DNA from: Calothrix brevissima NIES-22
GTDB lineage: Bacteria; Cyanobacteriota; Cyanobacteriia; Cyanobacteriales; Nostocaceae
DNA: 64,000 nt
NCBI RefSeq assembly: GCF_002367995.1
Contig: NZ_AP018207.1
Coordinates: 4,277,083 to 4,341,082, forward strand
Reading direction: 5' to 3'
The notes under the pieces are model-generated. The model saw nothing but the letters and a program-made list of their open reading frames with translations. It did no database searches and was not told the origin of the DNA. Shown piece after piece: positions 20,118-29,322 of this stretch; position 1 is the stretch's first letter; every line of letters starts with the position of its first letter. The position numbers and the translations under genes are program-made.

Positions 20118-20687
20118 TCACTGATGGATAAAGCCATCAGGCATAATTGTTCCCGTCATAAAAGTTTCACTCATATCTGTAGCGTTAAGATTCGCGCCTG
20201 TTAAGTTGGCTTCGCTTAAGTTAGCTTCGCTTAAATCAGCGCCACTTAAATCCGCCCACTGCAAATCTGCTTTCCACATCCGTACCCCGCCCATTTTCGC
20301 CCCGCTTAAATTAGCACCCTGCAAATTAGCTGCACTCAGTGATGCCATGTGTAAATTAGCATCACATAAATCTGCATAATTCAAACATGCACCACTTAAA
20401 TCTGATTCATTTAAATTCGCAGTTGTTAGCGCCGCTTGGCGTAAATCCGCACCGCTCAAAATAACTTCCGATAAATTCGCCCTATGAAGTTTCGCACCTC
20501 TAAGATTTGCCCGACTTAAATTAGCCCCACTCAAAGATGCACCAGTGAGGTTAGCACCTTCAAGGTTAACTCTACCAAAATCTACACCACCCAAGTTAGC
20601 CCCGCGTAAATCTGCTTCCGGTAATTCTATACCGTTAAAGCTTCTTTCTCCTGCTGCATACCTAGTTAGAAGTTCTTTCACATTCAT
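20118..20687 (-). CDS. Pentapeptide-repeat protein
   Basis: 189 residues. From about residue 18 to 185 it is a row of A(D/N)LXX pentapeptides (ADLRG, ANLGG, VDFGR, VNLEG, ANLTG and so on), predicting a right-handed quadrilateral beta-helix. No signal peptide or membrane segment, so cytosolic. Such proteins are abundant in Nostocales and mostly of unknown function; some mimic DNA or bind partners, but nothing here points to one. ATG 20687 gives MNVKELLTRY, the usual helical cap of the family. The final residues GFIHQ fall outside the repeat. Confidence 0.88.
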   Translation of the reverse strand: MNVKELLTRYAAGERSFNGIELPEADLRGANLGGVDFGRVNLEGANLTGASLSGANLSRANLRGAKLHRANLSEVILSGADLRQAALTTANLNESDLSGACLNYADLCDANLHMASLSAANLQGANLSGAKMGGVRMWKADLQWADLSGADLSEANLSEANLTGANLNATDMSETFMTGTIMPDGFIHQ

Positions 20688-21816
20688 GATTGTTTAGTTC
20701 ACATTAACTTAGTGTAAATACCAACTTTGATTGTCACTAAAATGTCAGGCTCAACAACATAGCAAAGCTAAAACAGGCAGCAAAGTTAACTTGATTATTA
20801 ATGTTGAAACTTCATGGTGAATCGATTAAAAAATTGTGGCTTAACAAAAATCACTGTTAATTTTAGATAGCAAATTCAACTAAATTAACTAGACTTTGTA
20901 TTTGCAGTTTCTTTGCATAAAATCAGCACAATAGTGATTAATTTTCATGACTTGTAATTAATTTCCGAAATTCCCAAAAGCAGACAAAGCAGTAACTACA
21001 AGTTAATCAAATTAATCAAATACTAATCCGGTGGGTAAAGGTTGAGTTAGTTACCAGAGGTATGTTGTTAAAGGAATAATAGCATCGTCTAGCTATCATA
21101 CAATAAATATATAAAATATAATAACTAATATGATAAATACTGTGATTTAATGAAATATTATATAAACAACATTAATTTTCCTAAAAAATATTATATATCC
21201 TTGACAATATATTCAATTATTGTATTGCTATTAATTACAGTATTTTTAGTATAGATACTTAATTAATATCAACATAATCCATCAATGTTGTATAATTTAC
21301 GCCTGTGTAATTAGCATATAAAGCGTCAGTGATAAATTCATTTTTACAATTTAAAATCATATATTAATCGCATAATTCGTATTTACATAAAATTTAATTT
21401 ACCCTGCACTGAAAATAAATTATTACCACATATAAAGCCGCTTTAATTACTGCAAAAATTTAATTATATCGAGGATTTGCGATCGCTCACTTAGATATCT
21501 GGGACAAATTAACTCTAAATTCTCATATACCAGAGGCATTTCATCGGGTTACCGCCATAGGAATGACATAAAAATTACATATTATGTTCATACTCTTGAA
21601 ATACAAATTTAAGAGTTGTGAAATATGCCACAATGTATAGTATAAATCTCCCAAATAGAACAATTGAGGCTGCATAAATAACAACAATATATTTAGCTTG
21701 AGATAACATAATCCTTAGTGGCTCAACTAAATCGGATTGTAGATTCTACTTCCAAGGGTTAATAACAAAAATCTAGGTTACTATAAATTCAATGATAGAA
21801 GTTCAACAAATCGGCT
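20688..21816. other. AT-rich 1.1-kb gap upstream of pxcA
   Basis: No open frame of note and no element shared with other gaps. Strongly AT-rich, especially 21090-21260, with one GCGATCGC site at 21479. It probably holds the promoters of the flanking divergent genes. An unannotated small RNA cannot be excluded. Confidence 0.45.
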
Positions 21817-23076
21817 ATGAAAGATTCATTTTTTCAAAACATTAAATACCAAATCAGCAAATTTAAGCAATGGTTTATCAATACACCAGAAAGAGCATTA
21901 TTAGAAGCTTACCAAGCAGCGCAGGTAATTAGAAACATTGAAATTGAACATTTTGGTAATCAAAAGATTTCTGCCTCAACAGGAAACTATACCGAAAATG
22001 TTATGTCTTATTGGCAAGGTTACCTGAATAAAAACTTAATTTTTATTAAAGTCAAACTTGCAGAATTTCGCCTGAGTCGTTCAGTGTTAAATATTTCTGA
22101 TAATACAATCTTAGAACAACTCCAGTTTATTGATGATGTCATCTCTAAATATAATATACCAACTGAACAAATAAGTGCTATTCAAGACATCTCAAATGTC
22201 ACACCCATACCAATTAATAACCCAGTTAATAAAAAAGTAAAAATCTCTGATAACAATATTGCTAATGTTCCTCCTGTCACTCAAAAAACCGGATTTTTAC
22301 CTCGTTCTTTAGGGAGAACAATTAATCGCATCCAAGCAGATTTATCACCCCAAGCTGAAGCCGATTTTATCAGAAATTACCATATTACCCAAAGGCGGAC
22401 AAGAATTGCCTTAAGATTTTTCTTGATTTTAATACTTGTCCCGCTATTAACTCAGCATATTTCTAAGCAAGTATTGTTCAGTCCTCTAGTAGAAAAAGTT
22501 AGAGGTGAAACAAGCGAGCATATTTTCCTCAATGTCAATATGGAAATCAAGGCTTTGGAGGAATTAAAAAGTTTTGAACACAAACTGAAGTTTCAAAATT
22601 TATTATATGAATCGCCAAAATTTTCTCATGAAGAAGTTCAAGAACAAATGCGTGAGAAAGCCATAGAAATAGCCGAGGAATTTACTCAGGAAAGTAATAG
22701 CGCCATCAGTAATGTATTTGCCGATTTACTATCCTTAGTTGCTTTTGGTATCATAGTTGCCATAAGTAAAAAAGAAATTGTCATTGTCAAGTCTTTTATT
22801 GACAATATTGTCTATGGTTTAAGCGATAGCGCCAAAGCTTTTTTAATCATCTTATTTACCGATATATTTGTCGGATTCCACTCACCACACGGATGGGAAG
22901 TACTATTAGAAGGTTTATCAGAACATCTAGGTATCCCCGCCAATAGAAGTGCAATATTTCTCTTTATTGCCACATTTCCCGTGATTTTAGATACCATATT
23001 TAAATACTGGATATTCCGCTATCTCAGTCGTTTATCTCCTTCAGCATTAGCGACTTTAAAAGAGATGGACGAATAA
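21817..23076 (+). CDS. pxcA: Proton extrusion protein PxcA (CemA family)
   Basis: A 419-residue inner-membrane protein of the PxcA/CemA family, needed in cyanobacteria for light-dependent proton extrusion and pH homeostasis; chloroplast CemA is the homologue. A long soluble N-terminal part (1-190) precedes the first membrane helix (IALRFFLILILVPLL). After a charged stretch come further helices (FADLLSLVAFGIIVAIS, AFLIILFTDIFVGFH, IFLFIATFPVILDTIFKYW), with the family-typical HSPHGWE segment between the last two. Full length for the family. An SDR gene follows after 26 bp and may be co-transcribed. Confidence 0.93.
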   Translation: MKDSFFQNIKYQISKFKQWFINTPERALLEAYQAAQVIRNIEIEHFGNQKISASTGNYTENVMSYWQGYLNKNLIFIKVKLAEFRLSRSVLNISDNTILEQLQFIDDVISKYNIPTEQISAIQDISNVTPIPINNPVNKKVKISDNNIANVPPVTQKTGFLPRSLGRTINRIQADLSPQAEADFIRNYHITQRRTRIALRFFLILILVPLLTQHISKQVLFSPLVEKVRGETSEHIFLNVNMEIKALEELKSFEHKLKFQNLLYESPKFSHEEVQEQMREKAIEIAEEFTQESNSAISNVFADLLSLVAFGIIVAISKKEIVIVKSFIDNIVYGLSDSAKAFLIILFTDIFVGFHSPHGWEVLLEGLSEHLGIPANRSAIFLFIATFPVILDTIFKYWIFRYLSRLSPSALATLKEMDE

Positions 23077-23102
23077 TTGAGAGTAATCAAGGGTGTAAAT
23101 CA

Positions 23103-23891
23103 ATGCAATTTACTGATAAAGTTGTTTGGATTACTGGAGCATCTTCTGGTATTGGTGAAGCATTAGCTTATCAATTCGCTAATCAAGGAGCAAAGTTAAT
23201 TATTTCCGCCAGACGAGAACAGGAATTACAAAGAGTCAAACAAAATATCAGCAGCGAATGTTTGATTATCACCCTTGATATTACAGATTCTACATCATTA
23301 GCAACAGCAGTACAAACTGCAATCAATCATTACCAGAAAATTGATATTTTAGTTAATAATGCAGGTATCAGTCAACGTTCTCTAGTCGTTGATACCCAAG
23401 AGATAGTAGACAGAAAAATTATGGAGATTAATTATTTTGGTACTATTAATCTGACTAAAAAGATTCTACCGTATATGATTGCTCGTGGTAGCGGACAAAT
23501 TGCAGTTATTTCCAGTATTGTTGGTGCAGTAGGTTTTCCCTTACGTTCGGCTTATGCAGCTTCAAAACATGCCTTACATGGTTTTTTTGAAACCTTGCAA
23601 TTGGAATTAAAACCTGAGAATAATATTTCTATTACTATTCTCTGTCCTGGCAGAATTAAAACCAATATTTCTTATAATGCATTAAATTATGATGGTAGTG
23701 CCTATCAAAAAATGGATGAAGGGCAAGAAAAAGGCATGAATGCTGATATTTGCGCTCAAAAAATGCTGGCGGCTATTTACCGTAAAAAGCGAGAAGTATA
23801 TATTGGTAGTTTTGATATTTTGTTAATTTACTTTAAAAGATATATACCCATATTATTTTATTGGATAGCTAGCAGAGTTAAACCAACATAA
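23103..23891 (+). CDS. Short-chain dehydrogenase/reductase with hydrophobic tail
   Basis: A 262-residue classical SDR. The nucleotide-binding TGASSGIG is at residues about 10-17, NNAG near 85, the catalytic Ser in VISSIVG, and YAASK as the Tyr-Lys pair. The last 25 or so residues (IYFKRYIPILFYWIASR) are hydrophobic and basic, suggesting attachment to membrane as in DHRS7-like SDRs acting on lipids. Substrate unknown. It starts 26 bp after pxcA with no terminator between, so the two are probably one transcript; no functional link is known to me. Confidence 0.88.
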   Translation: MQFTDKVVWITGASSGIGEALAYQFANQGAKLIISARREQELQRVKQNISSECLIITLDITDSTSLATAVQTAINHYQKIDILVNNAGISQRSLVVDTQEIVDRKIMEINYFGTINLTKKILPYMIARGSGQIAVISSIVGAVGFPLRSAYAASKHALHGFFETLQLELKPENNISITILCPGRIKTNISYNALNYDGSAYQKMDEGQEKGMNADICAQKMLAAIYRKKREVYIGSFDILLIYFKRYIPILFYWIASRVKPT

Positions 23892-23928
23892 TTCGTAATT
23901 CGTAATTCGTAATTCGTAATTCGTAAGT
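23891..23928. repeat. AATTCGT heptamer repeat
   Basis: About five AATTCGT heptamers right after the SDR stop codon. The same word recurs at 30530-30560 and 32141-32165 and inverted at 32389-32407. Confidence 0.8.
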
Positions 23929-24016
23929 AAATGAGGTACGCGCTTCGGGGCATGGCAGTGCCAGTGCCCCTACAATCAACTATTATCTGTACCTTATCAA
24001 CTGGCAATCTGCTGTA
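23927..24016 (+). mobile_element. Family B miniature element, copy 2 (left end replaced)
   Basis: The core GGTACGCGCTTCGGGGCATG and right end TGCTGTA (24010-24016) match copies at 15760 and 59819. The left TACAGCA is missing, apparently lost to the AATTCGT repeat. A family A element follows 10 bp later. Confidence 0.7.
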
Positions 24017-24025
24017 ATTAAAATA

Positions 24026-24126
24026 ATACGAATTTGGAAAAAGAATGTAACAAATGGGTAGGGTTATGGCAATGCTATGACCTCTAGAATATATAGATGT
24101 GTCACCAACATTATTTGAATTGGCAT
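24026..24126 (+). mobile_element. Family A miniature element, mildly degenerate
   Basis: Ends ATACGAATT and AATTGGCAT each carry one change from the family termini. The core CCTCTAGAATATATAGATGT is conserved. It sits next to a family B copy, as at 15457-15863. Confidence 0.7.
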
Positions 24127-24151
24127 AATAAAATATTTGCGTAAATCATGG

Positions 24152-25096
24152 TTAAAATTTATGGTAGGAAGCTAAAGTACAGGTTTGCTGAGAATCGCCA
24201 ACTTCTATTTGTAAGGTAGAATGTGCAATACCAAAATGATCGTGCAATTCTTTGCAAGTTTGGATGAGAAAATCATCGCCAGGATGACCAGAAGGAATTA
24301 CTAAATGGGCTGTTAATGCTGTTTCTGTCGTACTCATAGCCCAAATATGTAAATCGTGAACTTGGGTAACACCAGGACGTTCAGATAAATAAGTTTGCAC
24401 TGCTAGTGGTTCAATACTTTCTGGTACAGCATCTAATGCTAAGTTGACTGAATCTTTTAATAATTGCCAAGTTCCAACTACTACTACTGCGACAATTATT
24501 AAGCTAACAACTGGATCAAACCACAACCAACCAGTCAAAATAATAGTAATCCCAGCTAATACTACTCCCAAAGAAACTCCGGCATCAGCAGCCATGTGTA
24601 GAAATGCGCCGCGAATGTTTAAGTCATGTTTGCGACCTGACATAAACATTAAAGCGGTGATAGTGTTAATAATGATGCCAACTATCGCTACAACAATGAC
24701 TGTATTTCCCCCGATAGATGCAGGTTGACTGAAGCGTTGGACTGCTTCCCAGCCAATTCCGCCCATGACTAATAAAAGTGCGATCGCATTAATTAAAGCC
24801 GCTAAAATCGAAGAACGTCGCCATCCATAAGTATAGCGTTGGCTGGGGGGTCGGTTACCCAAAAAACTCGCACCCCAAGCTAGTAATAATCCTAAAACAT
24901 CACTCATATTGTGCCCTGCATCAGCCAGCAAAGCCAACGAGTTAGCTAAGTATCCATAAGTTGCTTCAATAATGACAAATCCAACATTCAGGATGATACC
25001 AATAGTGAAAGCGCGGCTGTAGTTATTAGTACCATGTTCATGCTCATGACTATGATGATGATGATTGTGATGACCATGATGATGATTATGTCCCAT
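24152..25096 (-). CDS. Cation diffusion facilitator (CDF) metal exporter
   Basis: 314 residues. A His-rich N-terminus (15 His in the first 22 residues) likely binds metal. Six membrane helices follow, then a cytosolic C-terminal domain (about 220-300). The transport-site signatures are present: ALLADAGHNMSD in helix 2 and HMAADAGVS in helix 5, both of the HxxxD/DxxxD type seen in zinc/cadmium/cobalt exporters of the CzcD/ZitB group. It would exchange metal for protons to relieve excess. Metal specificity is inferred from the His/Asp pattern only. Flanks carry no regulator, so metal control is not evident. Confidence 0.92.
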   Translation of the reverse strand: MGHNHHHGHHNHHHHSHEHEHGTNNYSRAFTIGIILNVGFVIIEATYGYLANSLALLADAGHNMSDVLGLLLAWGASFLGNRPPSQRYTYGWRRSSILAALINAIALLLVMGGIGWEAVQRFSQPASIGGNTVIVVAIVGIIINTITALMFMSGRKHDLNIRGAFLHMAADAGVSLGVVLAGITIILTGWLWFDPVVSLIIVAVVVVGTWQLLKDSVNLALDAVPESIEPLAVQTYLSERPGVTQVHDLHIWAMSTTETALTAHLVIPSGHPGDDFLIQTCKELHDHFGIAHSTLQIEVGDSQQTCTLASYHKF

Positions 25097-25337
25097 CTTT
25101 GATACCTAAATAACAGCCAACTTCTGAATACTAGTTTGCAGAACTTTTGTGCTAATTGCCACTAATTTAACTTAATATTAATCTTCTGATTGAAATAGAA
25201 AGAAATAAAAAATTTGCCATCCGTATAGCAGAAGTTAAAGCAATTTATCGCCATTATTTTCTTAGATAAGAGTATTGATTGTTGGTAGTGCAAATACTCT
25301 TTCACCCAAAACTATGATGAAATAATGAGGATAAATC

Positions 25338-25502
25338 ATGAGTAACTTGGGATATGCCAGTTTATTTATTGTAATGTTAGCAGCATTGTTAGCAGCTTTA
25401 GCACAAATGAGTATGGCATTAGATGAAGCAGATATTGGACGCTTTTCGATTTGGACAGGAATTGCTTCTGTAATTGCAGGGTTACCAATGATGTTGTGGT
25501 GA
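25338..25502 (+). CDS. Small membrane protein, 54 residues
   Basis: An ATG at 25338 with a GAGG box at 25327-25330 opens a 54-codon frame ending TGA at 25500-25502. The product begins MSNLGYASLFIVML. It has two hydrophobic stretches (residues about 6-25 and 38-54) around a short acidic/charged link (ALDEADIGRF), so it is probably a two-pass inner-membrane peptide. I do not recognise a named family. The gene is followed at once by a TCAATGG repeat. Confidence 0.65.
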   Translation: MSNLGYASLFIVMLAALLAALAQMSMALDEADIGRFSIWTGIASVIAGLPMMLW

Positions 25503-25507
25503 ATAGG

Positions 25508-25622
25508 TGTCAATGGTCAATGGTCAATGGTCAATGGTCAATGGTTGATGGTTGATGGTAAAAAATAAACAACTATTAACTCTGGACTATTGACTTTTGG
25601 ACTATTGACTATTGACTCTTGA
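25508..25622. repeat. TCAATGG and TTGACTA-type heptamer repeats
   Basis: Tandem TCAATGG heptamers (25508-25559), then degenerate GGACTATTGACT words, filling the gap between two convergent genes. Confidence 0.75.
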
Positions 25623-25631
25623 CGTAAAAAT

Positions 25632-26177
25632 TTAACTTATTCCTCGAAGTTTGCGAGTATTATCAACTAAACTCTGAGCAAAGCTATCAAAGCGTTGAGA
25701 AAGTTGTTCATCTTTGAGTTTACCTTCAGGACTAAAAGCACCCCAAGCTTGTCCAATCGCAATTTGTTCAGGAATTACCCAACCATGTACCCAGCGCAAA
25801 ATTAACCGCAAGTCATTAAGGGCGTTACTATTTGACTGTCCACCTAAGACGCTAATTAGTCCAGTCACCTTACCAGACAATTCTTCAAAGCTCAATAAAT
25901 CCAGTGCATTTTTCAATACACCACTGACACCACCATGATACTCTGGTGTCGCTAAAATTAAACCATCAGCATTTTTGACTGTATCCCGCAAACGCTGAAC
26001 TTCTGGAAAATCTGGATATTCTTTACCACCATTGCAAAATGGTAGCTGTATCTGCCGTAAATCCAGAATTTCTACTTCTGCACCCAATACTTCTACCCTT
26101 TGTGCTGCCAGTTCTAAAGCTAGCTGGGTATAGGAGTTGGATCTTAAACTACCACCAATACCAACAATTTTCACCAT
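25632..26177 (-). CDS. NADPH-dependent FMN reductase (SsuE/ChrR-like flavodoxin fold)
   Basis: A 181-residue flavoprotein. The FMN phosphate loop GSLRSNSYT is at residues 8-16 and the second flavin loop TPEYHGGVSGVLKNALD near 75-92. Members reduce FMN, quinones, chromate or azo compounds with NAD(P)H. I use ATG 26177 (MVKIVGIGGS) with GGTG just upstream; a TTG at 26192 would add five residues. It is convergent with the 54-residue membrane gene. The specific electron acceptor cannot be read from sequence. Confidence 0.88.
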   Translation of the reverse strand: MVKIVGIGGSLRSNSYTQLALELAAQRVEVLGAEVEILDLRQIQLPFCNGGKEYPDFPEVQRLRDTVKNADGLILATPEYHGGVSGVLKNALDLLSFEELSGKVTGLISVLGGQSNSNALNDLRLILRWVHGWVIPEQIAIGQAWGAFSPEGKLKDEQLSQRFDSFAQSLVDNTRKLRGIS

Positions 26178-26487
26178 AATTTCACCCACCAACTCAATAA
26201 CAACATTTACTAAATAACTAAATATCTGTTAGCACTCAGATTTTTGAAAGACGGAATCATTACGACTATGCTTATTTTAGCAATTTTGTTGCAAAATATG
26301 TCATTAGTCATTAGTCAATTGCGAGTAGACTCTGGCTGAATTCTTTTTAGCGATCGCTTAAAATCTGTAAATGTTGGTATAAAATTTCTGGTGAATCATA
26401 TTTCATAGTGCATAAATACTATACAAGGTTGCCAAGATAGATATTTGTGATAAATTTTGACTTCACCACTCAAGCCCTGAATAAAAA
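26178..26487. other. Intergenic gap, 310 bp
   Basis: No gene or shared element recognised. It contains the word TTAGCACTC near 26228 without the matching right half of a CIRCE operator. Confidence 0.4.
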
Positions 26488-27300
26488 TTAATTTACACGT
26501 TGCAAAATATAGTTAGATAACTCACAAAATCCTTCTCCCTCTGCTGCATGAGTCACATAAGCAGGTTGATGCTTTAATTGATGAATATATGCCAAGACAT
26601 TGGCGACACCAAAAGACAAGGGAAAATAATCGCGATTAAATAAACTTTCATCATTCGGACTATCACCAACTGTGACAACTTGGTCTAATGAATATTCTGG
26701 CCAATATTGCTGTAATATTTGTAACAATCCAGTAGCTTTATCTTGGTTTTGGGGTTTGATGTGACATTGCACGCTACTGTAAGTAAATCCCCACCCCATA
26801 TCATGACAAAGATGGCTAAGAGTTTGGATTTCATGAGGAGTTAATCCAGCTACATCAAAAGTCCAGTCGGTGATGCGAAAGCGATTATCCGCAGATTCTT
26901 GAATTTGGGGAAATTTAGTTTGTAATTCCCCAAAAGCCGCAGCTAATTGCTGACGATGGCTAGCTAAATCAGAAATTGGTGTTAAGGGAATTGGGCGATC
27001 GCTTCCTCTAAGGTAAAAAAGGCCACCATTTTCCGCTACTGCACCCACTACTGGCAGTAAACTACTAATTCCACTCACCCAACCCGCAGAACGACCAGTA
27101 ATAATTAACACATTTATTTTTGCTGCTGCTAAATTCTCTAAAGCTTGCAGCAAGTGATTTGTGAATTTTCCTTTACTGGTTAAAGTACCATCCATATCTG
27201 TAGCAATCAGCCGAATATTTTTCCAATCAATGGATTTGGCTTGAGACAGGGGTACAGTATTTATCAAAACTTCATCAGACTGGTTAGGGTATATGTACAT
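26488..27300 (-). CDS. HAD-IIB family phosphatase (Cof/MPGP-like)
   Basis: About 270 residues. HAD motif I reads ATDMDGTLTS with both catalytic Asp, motif II is IITGR, and motif IV is GDSPNDESLF. The IIB-type cap between them resembles sucrose-6-phosphate and mannosyl-3-phosphoglycerate phosphatases, so a sugar-phosphate substrate (compatible-solute metabolism) is likely but unproven. I prefer ATG 27300 (MYIYPNQ); a TTG at 27315 would add MTNSY. No sugar-phosphate synthase gene is adjacent. Confidence 0.85.
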   Translation of the reverse strand: MYIYPNQSDEVLINTVPLSQAKSIDWKNIRLIATDMDGTLTSKGKFTNHLLQALENLAAAKINVLIITGRSAGWVSGISSLLPVVGAVAENGGLFYLRGSDRPIPLTPISDLASHRQQLAAAFGELQTKFPQIQESADNRFRITDWTFDVAGLTPHEIQTLSHLCHDMGWGFTYSSVQCHIKPQNQDKATGLLQILQQYWPEYSLDQVVTVGDSPNDESLFNRDYFPLSFGVANVLAYIHQLKHQPAYVTHAAEGEGFCELSNYILQRVN

Positions 27301-27408
27301 ATACGAATTTGTCAAAGGTGTGCTAAAAAACAGTAATAATACCGCAAAATTGCAAGCAAAATTTGGGCATCCTATACATCAGGAATAAATTTTTTCTGTT
27401 TGCTAAGT

Positions 27409-28224
27409 ATGTCAAATTTGATATTTATGGCGGCACCATCGCCAAAGCCAAAAAAGGCTGTTCAGGAAGTACCCGCTAATAATTCACAAATCACACCAAT
27501 ACTACTGTTAGGTTGTGGCGGATTAGCTATAGCATTAATTGCTGTGATTGTTTACGGCAAAGTATTGATGGCTCAGTTAGAGAAAAAACTTAAATTTGAG
27601 CAATTTCGGACGCGGGAGCTAGAAAAAAAGTTTAAATTAGCCCTAGACACTATCCGCAAAATGGAAACAAATCCCGACTTAGTCAACTCACGGGATTTTA
27701 ACTTAGACTATCTGCGGATGCGGATGTCTGAAGAAGTATTTCATTTTGCGATCGTTAATCAAATTAAAATCCAAGTTAAAGAAAAAGTTTCTCAAGCTTT
27801 GCGCCCAAATCAATCCCAACAGGGGATGGTAGGAATTGCTAGTAATACAGGACGCCAAGTGGATGAAATGTTTGATGTTGAGTATGAAACTGGTACTCCA
27901 CCAAATATTGCCAAGCGAGTACTATTTCGCGTGCAAATTAGGTTAATGAAGTTACCAACACAAGCGACTTCTGCGACTATTAGTCAAATTATTGATTGTA
28001 TTGAAACTTACCTCAGTCCCACCGATGATGAAGATACTTGGCAACCAACAATTCAAGGAAGGGTTGCTCACATGCAGTGGGATCAAAAGGCTAAACCTAC
28101 GCCTCTATTAGTACTTGAGCAATCAAATGAAGGGGTGAATGTCACATTTAGGACTAGCCGTCAAGCGAATGCTCCGAAAAATTTACAGGAGTCGATGATT
28201 AAAGAATCCCGTTCGGTTAAATAA
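27409..28224 (+). CDS. Conserved cyanobacterial protein with one N-terminal membrane helix
   Basis: About 271 residues, or 265 if ATG 27427 (MAAPSPKPKK) is used. A proline/lysine-rich head precedes one clear transmembrane helix (ILLLGCGGLAIALIAVIVYG), then a charged coiled coil (LEKKLKFEQFRTRELEKKFKLAL). A soluble alpha/beta part follows that I do not recognise. It is probably anchored to the membrane with its bulk in the cytoplasm. It is divergent from the HAD gene, with about 110 bp between them. No function is assigned. The 3' side runs into the AAAAGTC repeat. Confidence 0.75.
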   Translation: MSNLIFMAAPSPKPKKAVQEVPANNSQITPILLLGCGGLAIALIAVIVYGKVLMAQLEKKLKFEQFRTRELEKKFKLALDTIRKMETNPDLVNSRDFNLDYLRMRMSEEVFHFAIVNQIKIQVKEKVSQALRPNQSQQGMVGIASNTGRQVDEMFDVEYETGTPPNIAKRVLFRVQIRLMKLPTQATSATISQIIDCIETYLSPTDDEDTWQPTIQGRVAHMQWDQKAKPTPLLVLEQSNEGVNVTFRTSRQANAPKNLQESMIKESRSVK

Positions 28225-28248
28225 TTACTTTACCTCTGGCGAGTAAGT

Positions 28249-28331
28249 TAAAAGTCAAAAGTCAAAAGTCAAAAGTCAAAAGTCAAAAGTCAAAAGTCAA
28301 AAGTCAAAAGTCAAAAGTCAAAAGTCAAAAG
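28249..28331. repeat. AAAAGTC heptamer repeat, about eleven copies
   Basis: An almost perfect run of AAAAGTC between two convergent genes. No hairpin with a T tail is visible, so it is not a classical terminator. Confidence 0.9.
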
Positions 28332-28429
28332 AATTATCTTCTGAGCTTTTGCAACATTGGGAATAGTGTATTTATTTACGCTGCGTTGTACTAAATAATT
28401 ACCAAGGTTTTTGGGTTGCAGATGCAGTT

Positions 28430-29155
28430 TTATGATTTTGAGGAGTTCTGATTCCTGGCGATACCTTGGGAATTACGGGTTAAAAGACCATCTTCCATTT
28501 CCACAATGCGATCGGCTATATCCAAAATCCGATTATCGTGGGTGACTAACAAAATCGAGGTTCCTTGCTCTTTAGCAAGACTCTGCATAATTTCTACAAC
28601 ATCACGCCCAGATTGCTTATCTAAGGCGGCTGTGGGTTCGTCTGCTAGTACCAACGGCGGATGATTTACCAACGCCCTAGCGATCGCAACTCTTTGTTTT
28701 TGACCCCCAGATAGATTATCTGGATAGTAATTCATTCTATCTTGTAAGCCAACTGCTTTGAGCATCGCTTCTGATTTAGCGATCGCTTGACTTTGGGCAA
28801 TTTCGTCATTTAACTCTACTGCCATTTGTACGTTTTGTCTGGCAGTTAAAAAACCTAGCAAATTATGCGCTTGAAAGATATAACCTATTTTGCGTCTAAC
28901 TTGCACTAATTTATTTTGACTCGCACCTAATAATTCTGTTCCCAAAAATTTCAGACTTCCTTCTTGTACAGACCTTAAACCACCAATTAAACTCAATAAT
29001 GTGGTTTTCCCTGAACCTGAAGGGCCAGTCATAATTACAATTTCACCAGGATAAATTTCTAGGTTAATGTCAAATAAAATTTGTCTTTTTAGTACGCCTT
29101 TACCATAGTAATGATTGAGATGTTTAATGGCAATTACAGGCTCGGAGTTGATCAT
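28430..29155 (-). CDS. devA: DevA-like ABC exporter ATPase
   Basis: The 241-residue ATPase of a DevBCA-type tripartite exporter. Walker A GPSGSGKTTLL, signature LSGGQKQRVAIARAL and Walker B LVLADEPTAALD place it in the MacB/LolD-like group, and the DevC-like and DevB-like genes lie immediately upstream on the same strand. In Anabaena, DevBCA together with a TolC-like protein exports heterocyst envelope glycolipids. Nostocales carry several paralogous devBCA sets, so I cannot say this is the heterocyst one. The gap to the permease gene is 167 bp. Confidence 0.88.
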   Translation of the reverse strand: MINSEPVIAIKHLNHYYGKGVLKRQILFDINLEIYPGEIVIMTGPSGSGKTTLLSLIGGLRSVQEGSLKFLGTELLGASQNKLVQVRRKIGYIFQAHNLLGFLTARQNVQMAVELNDEIAQSQAIAKSEAMLKAVGLQDRMNYYPDNLSGGQKQRVAIARALVNHPPLVLADEPTAALDKQSGRDVVEIMQSLAKEQGTSILLVTHDNRILDIADRIVEMEDGLLTRNSQGIARNQNSSKS

Positions 29156-29322
29156 AAATTAATTACCTAGAATTTAGTTTTTCCTGGCTATAGGTTTTGA
29201 AAATAAATTCTCACTTATTAATAATAAAGTATTCTTTTTGAGAAGTATTGAGCATTTATAATTATTTTATATCTGTTATTTTGTCAAAATAGCAGCACCA
29301 GCCTTTGTTTAACTAATTTGAT

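Noticed and set aside
26220-26250. CIRCE-like heat-shock operator
   Set aside because: Only the left half TTAGCACTC is present; the GAGTGCTAA half is missing and no chaperone gene is next to it.
28249-28331. AAAAGTC run as a terminator
   Set aside because: No stem can form from a direct heptamer repeat and there is no T run.
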